Of a DNA stretch of 64,000 nt, positions 27,012-34,143 are shown one piece after another. Position 1 is the stretch's first letter, and every line of letters starts with the position of its first letter. The notes beneath the pieces were generated by a model that saw only the letters and a list, made by a program, of their open reading frames with translations, ran no database searches and was not told the DNA's origin. The stretch comes from an uncultured Chryseobacterium sp. (GTDB taxonomy: Bacteria; Bacteroidota; Bacteroidia; Flavobacteriales; Weeksellaceae). Location of the stretch: positions 33,676-97,675 of the forward strand of contig CAJYLH010000030.1 of assembly GCA_913775525.1 (NCBI GenBank), in the 5' to 3' direction. The position numbers were made by a program, and so were the translations under genes.

Positions 27012-27584
27012 ATGAAAATCCTAATCTTAAGTTTATTCTTTCTGATAAACCTGGCCTCGGCACAGAAAGGAGCACAGGCCCTGTTATACAGGAATCTTGC
27101 AGGAGCAGGGGCAAACGCCACGACCATAAAGAATGCAAGGATGAATATTTCCTTTAGGGAGCCGTTTACCGGTTCTGTGAAGTACAATGATTCAGAGATT
27201 TCCTCCGGCCTTATCCGCATCAGCAATTCATATATTAGTGCAGACAACATGAGGATTGACCTGTATGATAAAAAGCTCACGGAAGTCAACCTGAAAAACG
27301 GAGATCAAACCGTACGCTGGGAACGGGTAGATTATGACCGTACCCTGAAAAAAGTGGTGCTTGACAGCTTAGGATTAAAACTGTATGATGAGGATCTTAT
27401 TGATGAAGGCAAAAGGAAATCCCGGAATTACCTGATGTCCTATAACGGAGAGTACCAAAAGCTGAAAATCAGGGATAACAGCAGCCCTGAAAAAATAAGA
27501 CAGACGATGTCTCAGCTGGGACTACATGATAAAGGGTACATTAATTTTGTCACTTCTTTTATCCTCAACAGGAAAGAATTATAG
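27012..27584 (+). CDS. Hypothetical exported protein
   Basis: The 190-aa product has a signal peptide (MKILILSLFFLINLASAQ). The mature part is basic and mixed alpha/beta, with AGANATTIKNARMNISFREP and GDQTVRWERVDYDRTLKKVV. It begins 12 bases after the Gly/Ala-tailed lipoprotein gene and shares its terminator, so both are almost certainly expressed together and may act together. No family recognised. Confidence 0.65.
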   Translation: MKILILSLFFLINLASAQKGAQALLYRNLAGAGANATTIKNARMNISFREPFTGSVKYNDSEISSGLIRISNSYISADNMRIDLYDKKLTEVNLKNGDQTVRWERVDYDRTLKKVVLDSLGLKLYDEDLIDEGKRKSRNYLMSYNGEYQKLKIRDNSSPEKIRQTMSQLGLHDKGYINFVTSFILNRKEL

Positions 27585-27633
27585 ATTGCTTTATAATATC
27601 AAAGGTGTTTCAGTCATAGAAATGCCGCAAAAA

Positions 27634-27664
27634 GGGAGGCTGTAAGAGGCCTCCTTTCTGTTTT
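27634..27664 (+). terminator. Probable Rho-independent terminator
   Basis: Stem ggaggc/gcctcc (27635-27640, 27649-27654) with an 8-base loop, followed by tttctgtttt. Confidence 0.7.
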
Positions 27665-27820
27665 GATTCCCTTCCGAAATTCTATCTTCTGAAGCATTAT
27701 GTGAATTGGCATTCAATCAGCCATTATTTGGAAAGCGGGAGATGCTTCTGTTTTTCTTTACCCGGTTTAGCATTCCGGCCTGAGATTTTCGTAACTTGAA
27801 TCAACCAAAATCCAACAGAG

Positions 27821-28474
27821 ATGAATACAGAAGAATATAAGGAACGCTTTAACGAAGAAGGGGCCGTAGGCTGGGAATGTATCGACCGGGAACTGCTTAA
27901 AATTTATCCCGATCAGCAGCCGCTTCATTTTGTTCCTGAACTCCACTATATCGCAGGCGGAAATGATCCGCTTGACGGCATCAGTGTTTATAAAAGCAGG
28001 AAACAGGCCGATCATTTCCATTTTGTGACGTACGGATTTTCCGAACTGTATTATAATGAAAAAGCCGCAGGAGGAGCATTCAGCAAATTCGGTTTTGAGC
28101 TGACCTTCAGGCTTGCCATGGAACATGAGAACGACAATATAGCCTGGGCCTACAACCTGCTACAGAATCTCGCGCGCTATGTCTTCAAATCAGGCAAATG
28201 GTTTGAAGAATACCATCTCATTCCGGCCAACGGCCCGATCAGGATCGGTTTTGATACCGATATTACAGCACTTTCTTTTGTCCTTGATCCTGAACTGGGA
28301 AAAACCGATACTCCGCACGGGGAAGTTTCTTTTCTCCAGATCGTCGGGCTCACCACCAGCGAATACCACCAGCTGGAAAAGGATCCCAGGCCTTCGGAAA
28401 CGGAAAAATTACTGGAAACCCTGAAGCAGTCCGATCCGCTGCTGATTACTGACCTTAAACGGCGGTCATCCTAA
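27821..28474 (+). CDS. Suppressor-of-fused (SUFU) domain protein
   Basis: The 217-aa protein has SUFU-family features: LHFVPELHYIAGGNDPLDGI (residues about 35-54), then DHFHFVTYGFSELYYNE, FSKFGFELTFRLAM and LPANGPI-like HLIPANGPIRIG. Bacterial SUFU proteins are repeatedly found as immunity proteins in polymorphic toxin systems. No toxin gene is adjacent here, so this would be an orphan immunity gene, or a general cytosolic protein. Full length for the bacterial form. Confidence 0.88.
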   Translation: MNTEEYKERFNEEGAVGWECIDRELLKIYPDQQPLHFVPELHYIAGGNDPLDGISVYKSRKQADHFHFVTYGFSELYYNEKAAGGAFSKFGFELTFRLAMEHENDNIAWAYNLLQNLARYVFKSGKWFEEYHLIPANGPIRIGFDTDITALSFVLDPELGKTDTPHGEVSFLQIVGLTTSEYHQLEKDPRPSETEKLLETLKQSDPLLITDLKRRSS

Positions 28475-28560
28475 AATCATAGTACTGATCAGCCAATGTC
28501 CTCAATAAGCTGAACATGTTAAAGAAATGATAAATAAGGAATAGTGAATATTATTTTTTG

Positions 28561-28568
28561 TACTTTTG
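28561..28568 (+). promoter_or_regulatory. Promoter -7 element (TACTTTTG)
   Basis: Exact TAnnTTTG match, 92 bases before ATG 28660; implies a leader of about 80 bases. Confidence 0.5.
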
Positions 28569-28659
28569 AATACGGAAGATCTGGATAACGGCAGTGCAAT
28601 AGCCGTCTTTGCCCTAAACCTGTTCCTATCTCCTGAAAACATTAAAAACACAAGCGGCT

Positions 28660-29346
28660 ATGAAAAAAGTAGGTCTGATCGGCGGATTAAGCTGGGTCTC
28701 TACCTTAGATTACTACACATTTATCAATAAAGGCGTTAATGCTGAACTCGGCGGACTGAATTTCGCTGAAATTCTTATCTATTCCCTGAACTTCGGAGAT
28801 ATCCAGTCTGTCACCTGGCCCCACTCCTTCCATCTTTTGCTTACGGCCTGCGAAAGCATCAAAAAAGCAGGTGCCGAAGCCATTGTATTATGTGCCAACA
28901 CAGCCCATCTTTTTGCCGACCGCCTGGAGGATAAAGTTGGCCTGCCCATGATCCACATCGTATCGGAAACGGCAAAGGTGATTCAGAAAACCGGTCTCAA
29001 AAAAGTAGGGCTTCTGGGTACAAAATTCGTGATGGAAATGGATTTTTATAAACAGAAGCTTGAAGAATACGGTCTTGAAGTACTGGTGCCTGAAGATCAG
29101 GAAACGCGGGATTATATCCAGTATACCGTTAAAGAAGAATTGGGAGCTGGTGTGGTAAGGCCCGAAACCAAACAGAAATACCTTAAAATTGTCGCAGATT
29201 TGGAGAAGCAAGGAGCAGAATGCCTTATCCTGGGATGCACGGAAATCCCGATGCTCTTAAGCCAGGAAGATTTTGAACTGCCGGTTTTCGACAGCACAAA
29301 AATTCATTCGGAAGCAATTGTAGATTATATCCTGTCATCTAAATAA
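28660..29346 (+). CDS. Aspartate/glutamate racemase family protein
   Basis: The 228-aa protein has MKKVGLIGGLSWVSTLDYY at the N-terminus and both catalytic cysteines of the Asp/Glu racemase family: C78 in AIVLCANTAH and C193 in LILGCTEIPML. Family members racemise amino acids by a two-base mechanism without cofactor. Which amino acid is used cannot be read from sequence; YgeA-like broad-specificity enzymes are a close comparison. Intact and full length. Confidence 0.92.
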   Translation: MKKVGLIGGLSWVSTLDYYTFINKGVNAELGGLNFAEILIYSLNFGDIQSVTWPHSFHLLLTACESIKKAGAEAIVLCANTAHLFADRLEDKVGLPMIHIVSETAKVIQKTGLKKVGLLGTKFVMEMDFYKQKLEEYGLEVLVPEDQETRDYIQYTVKEELGAGVVRPETKQKYLKIVADLEKQGAECLILGCTEIPMLLSQEDFELPVFDSTKIHSEAIVDYILSSK

Positions 29347-29381
29347 CAAAGACCTGAATTAACCCTATACCATGTAGCACC

Positions 29382-29702
29382 ATGAAATACGTGTATTTAC
29401 TGCTTTTTGTCTTAGGAACGGTCTTCCCGCTGGCTCAGTTTTTCCCGTTTGTAATACAATACGGACTCAATAGTAATCTTTTTTTCAGCCAGCTGTTCGC
29501 CAACAGAATATCATCATTTTTCGCTATGGATGTGTTGGTTTCAGCGGTGGTAATAATCATTTTCACAGCTTATGAGTCTAAGAGGTTGAATATTAAAAAT
29601 ACCTGGATTTGTTATGCAGGGCTTCTGATTGCCGGTGTATCCTGCGCTTTACCGCTATTTCTCTATATGAGAGAAAAAAGAATTTCCGCTTCCAGGACAT
29701 GA
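29382..29702 (+). CDS. DUF2834-like small membrane protein
   Basis: The 106-aa product has three hydrophobic segments (residues about 3-22, 45-65, 75-97) and the motif QLFANRISSFFAMDVLVSAV, which fits the DUF2834 family of small integral membrane proteins. Function unknown. It starts 36 bp after the racemase gene and could be co-transcribed. Confidence 0.75.
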   Translation: MKYVYLLLFVLGTVFPLAQFFPFVIQYGLNSNLFFSQLFANRISSFFAMDVLVSAVVIIIFTAYESKRLNIKNTWICYAGLLIAGVSCALPLFLYMREKRISASRT

Positions 29703-29772
29703 TCCTTGTAAAATAGCATACGATACCCGGAAGAATGATTGAAACCGAATTTAAAACATAAATAAAAACACT

Positions 29773-30408
29773 ATGATCCCATTTCACGAACTTTTGTTTT
29801 TTGCTTTGGCAGCTCTGGTTCTGGTCATCAGTCCCGGGCCCAACATGATTTACCTGATTTCCCGTACCATCACTCAGGGACGAAAAGCAGGCTTAACCTC
29901 ACTGGCAGGTGTTATCTGCGGGTTTATGTTCCATATTGTCATGGTCTCTTTTGGCCTTACAGCGGTATTGTTTGCAATCCCGTACGCTTATTTGGTACTG
30001 AAGACCTTAGGAACATTCTATCTGCTTTATCTGGCCTATCAGGCTGTAAAGCCCAACAGCAAAAATATTTTCGATGTAGATAAAAACATGAAGATCGACG
30101 GGCCTAAAAAACTATTTTCCGTAGGATTCCTGACTAATGTACTCAACCCTAAAGTAGCTGTATTCTACCTTTCATTCTTTCCGCAGTTCATCAAACCGGA
30201 ATATGGCTCCGTCTTTACTCAGAGCCTGGAACTTGGCATTACGCAGGTCTTTGTAAGTTTCAGTGTCAACTTTATCATCGTGCTTACTGCTGCAAAAGCG
30301 GCCCTGTTCTTTGCTAAAAATCCACTCTGGATCCGTGTTCAGAAATGGTTTATGGCCAGTGTGCTGACTTTTTTAGCGCTTAAAATGGCTATTTCAAAAG
30401 CTAAATAA
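29773..30408 (+). CDS. LysE family translocator
   Basis: The 211-aa protein has about six membrane segments and the family signature ISPGPNMIYLISRTITQGRK (residues about 19-38), then GVICGFMFHIV and the middle VGFLTNVLNPKVAVFYLSFF (near 117-136). LysE/RhtB exporters remove amino acids or related compounds; the substrate is not predictable. It lies 71 bp after the DUF2834 gene. Confidence 0.92.
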   Translation: MIPFHELLFFALAALVLVISPGPNMIYLISRTITQGRKAGLTSLAGVICGFMFHIVMVSFGLTAVLFAIPYAYLVLKTLGTFYLLYLAYQAVKPNSKNIFDVDKNMKIDGPKKLFSVGFLTNVLNPKVAVFYLSFFPQFIKPEYGSVFTQSLELGITQVFVSFSVNFIIVLTAAKAALFFAKNPLWIRVQKWFMASVLTFLALKMAISKAK

Positions 30409-30594
30409 AAACAGAAACCTGTATATACAGATGTATTATAAAATAGATAAATATATTTATTTTATCCTGTCAAAATTTATTATATGACGAATTATATTTT
30501 AAAAAAATGGTCATATAAAACAACTTTAGTATATTTACATCTGAATTGTATCTTACTGATATAAAATCATTTAAACACAATAAACACAAATACA

Positions 30595-30996
30595 ATGGAA
30601 ATTTATTTTAACTGGCTGGCCATTCTGGCAGCAACACTTGCAGGCACAGCTGTGGCTGCCATATGGTACACTAAACTGGTAGGCAAAGCATGGAGTATCA
30701 TCACCGGTATTACGACCCAGAGCAGCAACACCGCATTTATCCTGTTAGTAGTCTCTAATTTCATTACCGCTGCCGGACTCAATTTCATCATCGGCATCAG
30801 CAGGACTCATTACCACGGAAATACGGTCCAGGCCTGTTTAACAGCCGGGTTCATCACATGGGTCGCCTTTTCTGCAGCCACCCTGGTACAGCATAACGCT
30901 TTTGAACAGAAACCTTCAGACTTAACGCTGATCAATACGCTGTATCAACTCGCACTGTATATGATCATGGCCATGGTGATCGGTTTGATAGCTTAA
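30595..30996 (+). CDS. DUF1761 domain membrane protein
   Basis: The 133-aa product has four hydrophobic segments and the DUF1761 features: NWLAILAATLAGTAVAAIWY (residues 5-24), YTKLVGKAW, a conserved small-residue helix, and a C-terminal YQLALYMIMAMVIGLIA. Function unknown. Monocistronic, preceded by an AT-rich leader. Confidence 0.87.
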   Translation: MEIYFNWLAILAATLAGTAVAAIWYTKLVGKAWSIITGITTQSSNTAFILLVVSNFITAAGLNFIIGISRTHYHGNTVQACLTAGFITWVAFSAATLVQHNAFEQKPSDLTLINTLYQLALYMIMAMVIGLIA

Positions 30997-31342
30997 AACA
31001 CCGGGATTCTGTTGATTTAAGAATTCGTACGAAAAACAGTCTTCACAGTGGTATGAGACATGGGAGCGGTGACAAGAAGCCGTACGTTTTGGGCTGGATT
31101 TTTTTCAAACTTATGGAATTGTCTGGGATCTATGGAAAAGCAATCCCGAGAGGAAACCTGTAAAATATGCTTCCAGCCAACCTGATTGCGCTATATAAAA
31201 TTAACAAATAATGATAAAATTTGTTAAAGTTCCGGTATGGTTATTAATGGCTATTTATCTGTACCTACAGTTTTTGTACCTTAGTTCTGAACAGCGATAT
31301 CAAAAACAACTGTTCTTGTTGTAATAATAAAAACACGAATGT
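30997..31342. other. Gene-free interval with a 9-bp inverted repeat
   Basis: No gene supported. A perfect inverted repeat ttaacaaat/atttgttaa (31201-31209, 31219-31227; 9-base spacer) lies 116 bases before the TfoX gene. It has operator-like symmetry with no T run suited to termination. Confidence 0.45.
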
Positions 31343-31693
31343 ATGGCTTTTGATGAACAACTTGCAGACCGGGTAAGGGAAGCTCTTGTTAAGCAGAAAA
31401 ACGTAACCGAAAAAAGCATGTTTCAGGGGCTTTGCTTCATGGTTGATAATAAAATGTGTATATGCGTAAGAGACCTTGAACTCATATGCCGGATGGATCC
31501 CGGACAGGCTGAAGCTGAACTTGAAAAAGGAAATTGCAGGCCGATGATCCATAACGGTAAAACGATGAAAGGATACATCTTCGTTGACGAAGAAGGTTAT
31601 AAAAACCCAAAAGATTTTAACCGGCTGATTGATCTGTGCCTGGATTTTAACACAGTTGCCAAAGCGTCAAAGAGGAAGAAAAAGAAAGATTAA
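31343..31693 (+). CDS. TfoX/Sxy N-terminal domain protein
   Basis: The 116-aa product matches the TfoX N-terminal family: MAFDEQLADRVREALVKQ, KSMFQGLCFMVDNKMCICVR (residues about 23-42) and GYIFVDEEGYKN. In Gammaproteobacteria TfoX regulates competence, but short single-domain members in other phyla have no known role. The C-terminus is a lysine-rich tail (SKRKKKKD). Confidence 0.88.
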   Translation: MAFDEQLADRVREALVKQKNVTEKSMFQGLCFMVDNKMCICVRDLELICRMDPGQAEAELEKGNCRPMIHNGKTMKGYIFVDEEGYKNPKDFNRLIDLCLDFNTVAKASKRKKKKD

Positions 31694-31733
31694 ACCCCTA
31701 AAATGTACCCATCCAAAATTTAAAAGCAAACGT

Positions 31734-32339
31734 ATGAATCCTATAGCAGACCAATACATAGCAGGACTTAAACAGGCTTATTTTGATCATCACGGAGGAG
31801 AAGCCTGGGAACATTTTGAAAAGATCAGACATGGCCTTTCGGATACCAATATTCAGGAGCTTAAAAGGATATATCCCGATATTCCTGATGCACTGATCAG
31901 CCTTTTAGAGTATGCAGACGGTACTTACCGGAGGCAATATGCCGGTGAGCGAATGGCCTTTTACTTTCTGGGCTCAGATGTTGAAGAATATCCCTATTAC
32001 CTTCTGCCTTCAGATAAAATCATTGAAAACCGCAATCTGGCCGTTAAGTTTTATGCCGGTTATATCAACAGGGAATATGAGGAGGTCGAAATAGACAACA
32101 GGATCGCTGAACGTGCACATGCAATGAACTGGCTGCATTTTTCAGACTGCATGAATGGCGGCGGAAGTTCACAGCTGTTCATCGATTTCAGTCCTTCTGA
32201 AAAAGGGACATATGGCCAGATTGTACGGTTCCTGCATGACCCGGATGAGTTCAGCGTGATTGCGGACAGCTTTGAAGCATATCTGAACATGCTGATGGAT
32301 AAAGGGTATGACTTCATTCACGAATATGATTTTGAATAA
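31734..32339 (+). CDS. SMI1/KNR4 (SUKH) family protein
   Basis: ATG 31734 (201 aa) is chosen; the upstream in-frame codons overlap the TfoX gene and are arginine/lysine-rich. SUKH features are LSDTNIQELKRIYPDIPDAL (near residues 38-57), LISLLEYADG and GTYGQIVRFLHDPDEFSVIA near the C-terminus, ending in an acidic tail. SUKH proteins are the largest immunity superfamily of polymorphic toxin systems, and also occur as orphans. No toxin is adjacent. Confidence 0.87.
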   Translation: MNPIADQYIAGLKQAYFDHHGGEAWEHFEKIRHGLSDTNIQELKRIYPDIPDALISLLEYADGTYRRQYAGERMAFYFLGSDVEEYPYYLLPSDKIIENRNLAVKFYAGYINREYEEVEIDNRIAERAHAMNWLHFSDCMNGGGSSQLFIDFSPSEKGTYGQIVRFLHDPDEFSVIADSFEAYLNMLMDKGYDFIHEYDFE

Positions 32340-32463
32340 CAGCATCGGATTTCTTTGCTGTAGATGTTATCAACCTATCGATAAAAGCCCTTTTAAATTA
32401 TGACAGTTCATCAACATTTTTAAAAACTATTTGTGGTAGATTGATTGAAAAGTAACCTTACTT

Positions 32464-32823
32464 ATGAAAAATATACATCCCATTCTCCCTGATAAGTACC
32501 AGGATCCAGTTTATAAGTCTGTAGGGAATAATATTTTCGAGAATACTGCGGAAAATATTTTTGTCTGCACTTTACATTTCGACCTTGAAGAAGGGGACAA
32601 TTCCCAGTACCCATTGGAAGATGTGCTGGAGGAATTCTGTCTCTATATTTCCGATTTTTTCAATAATGATTTTTTCAATCAGTCCGGCAGTATGGTTGTT
32701 GAGCTGGCCGGTGAGCATGATGATCTGCAAAAAGCGGTACAGACTATTACTGGAAAAAGGGTTTATAATACCGAATATGAAGGTAAAGACGGAAGGGTAT
32801 ATGTAAAACTGGTTATAGAATGA
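32464..32823 (+). CDS. Hypothetical acidic protein
   Basis: The 119-aa product is strongly acidic, with HFDLEEGDNSQYPLEDVLEE, FLxD-type aromatic segments and the C-terminal EYEGKDGRVYVKLVIE. I do not recognise a family. It lies 124 bp after the SUKH gene in the same direction and shares its composition, so an orphan immunity-type role is possible. It ends 29 bp from the convergent NUDIX gene, without a visible terminator. Confidence 0.58.
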   Translation: MKNIHPILPDKYQDPVYKSVGNNIFENTAENIFVCTLHFDLEEGDNSQYPLEDVLEEFCLYISDFFNNDFFNQSGSMVVELAGEHDDLQKAVQTITGKRVYNTEYEGKDGRVYVKLVIE

Positions 32824-32851
32824 TGTTACGAGTGACCATACAGAATACCGT

Positions 32852-33601
32852 TTACCAGTTGTTCAGTCCGTTTTCCAGGGCTTTCAGATAGTTTTCTTCA
32901 TTGAAAGAATATAAATCAGGGGCTTTGTGGGCACCTCCTCTTCTGCTTTCATCCAGCTTCGTCAGGATTCCCATATTTTTTATTTTCCTGTAGAAATTCC
33001 CTCTGTTCAGTGTTCTGCCCAGGATGACTTCATACAGCTTCTGAAGCTCTGAAAGGGTGAATTTCTCAGGCAGCAGATTATAGCCTATCGGCTTGTAAGA
33101 AATTTTTTCACGGAGCGTTAATAAGGCTTTATCTATAATATCACGGTGGTCCATCGCCAGTTCAATCTCAGGCAGCCGGCTCAGGTATACCCATTCACAG
33201 GTTTCGCTCAATTCATCGGCAACCAGGTTGAAACGGTCCGGATTATACAATGCATAATACCCGATTGTTACAAACCTCTGCTTATTAAAAAGCGTTTCAT
33301 CAAAATCTTCGAAATAAAATTCACTCCTGTTTTTCTTCCCGAAAACGCCGAACTGCTCCAAGTATACATCAGTAACGCCTACCCTGTTCTTAAGGATCCT
33401 CGCAACAGCATCCTCCAGGTCTTCATCTTTCTGCACGTATCCTCCGGGTAAAAACCACTGCTTGCGATAATTCATTTTCAGCAGCAGGACCTTCAGTTCG
33501 TTCTGATCAAAACCGAAAATTACCGGGTCGGCAGACAAATGGGGAAGAAATTTCTGTTTCGCTTCTTCGGATCGTTGTAAAATCAGGTCTCTTGAATCCA
33601 T
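32852..33601 (-). CDS. NUDIX-domain transcriptional regulator (NrtR/AraR-like)
   Basis: The 249-aa protein joins an N-terminal NUDIX-like domain (FGFDQNELKVLLLKMNY, residues about 29-45; GYVQKDEDLEDAVARIL near 54-70) with a C-terminal winged helix (FTLSELQKLYEVILGRTLNR, NFYRKIKNMGILTK). The catalytic NUDIX box is degenerate (GG..xxxED rather than REUXEE), as in regulatory members that bind a sugar or nucleotide. In Bacteroidota this architecture controls sugar-use genes, for example AraR. It is divergent from the TonB receptor/GH3 operon; two matching inverted repeats lie between them. Confidence 0.88.
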   Translation of the reverse strand: MDSRDLILQRSEEAKQKFLPHLSADPVIFGFDQNELKVLLLKMNYRKQWFLPGGYVQKDEDLEDAVARILKNRVGVTDVYLEQFGVFGKKNRSEFYFEDFDETLFNKQRFVTIGYYALYNPDRFNLVADELSETCEWVYLSRLPEIELAMDHRDIIDKALLTLREKISYKPIGYNLLPEKFTLSELQKLYEVILGRTLNRGNFYRKIKNMGILTKLDESRRGGAHKAPDLYSFNEENYLKALENGLNNW

Positions 33602-33708
33602 TCTCTATTGATGCTATTATGAATGACAAATTTAACAATAATATAATTGCCTTGTTCAAAGTATGCGCCATGATAATATATTTCGGGAATTTTTTCAGTT
33701 CCCAATAA

Positions 33709-33731
33709 CATTGTTTCCATAAGAAACAATG
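33709..33731. promoter_or_regulatory. Candidate operator 1 of the NUDIX regulator
   Basis: Perfect 9-bp inverted repeat cattgtttc/gaaacaatg with spacer cataa, 108 bases upstream of the NUDIX start codon. The core TTGTTTC-N5-GAAACAA recurs at 33846. Confidence 0.6.
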
Positions 33732-33845
33732 AAAAAATCACTTTATTACTACAATTTAAACAATTGATAAACAGTGATTTAAATCAAATATTAAATTTTA
33801 TTAACATTTTTTTTGGTTATCCCGGTGAAAGAATGTAGTATTGTA

Positions 33846-33864
33846 ATGTTTCATAGTGAAGCAA
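33846..33864. promoter_or_regulatory. Candidate operator 2 of the NUDIX regulator
   Basis: ATGTTTC-N5-GAAGCAA matches operator 1 at 12 of 14 arm positions with the same 5-base spacer. It lies 280 bases before the receptor start. The rest of 33602-34143 is AT-rich without a gene. Confidence 0.5.
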
Positions 33865-34143
33865 TGATAAAATGATTTTGATACATAGAAAAGTTCAAGA
33901 TATCAATTAAAAAATCAAGAATAAGTTAATGATTAGCTCATTTAACTGATTAATATAAAATTGTACACAGAGACTGCTACATGCTCTTGTATGCCACCGG
34001 TATCATGCTGATGAAAAGACTGCTTTGGAAATAACCTAACTGGTGCTGAATAATTATCATAATGCACATCCCGTATGTATTGGATGCAGGTAATGTCATG
34101 TCAAAAAAAAGAAATAAAAAAAGAAAATACACAAGTTAAACCC

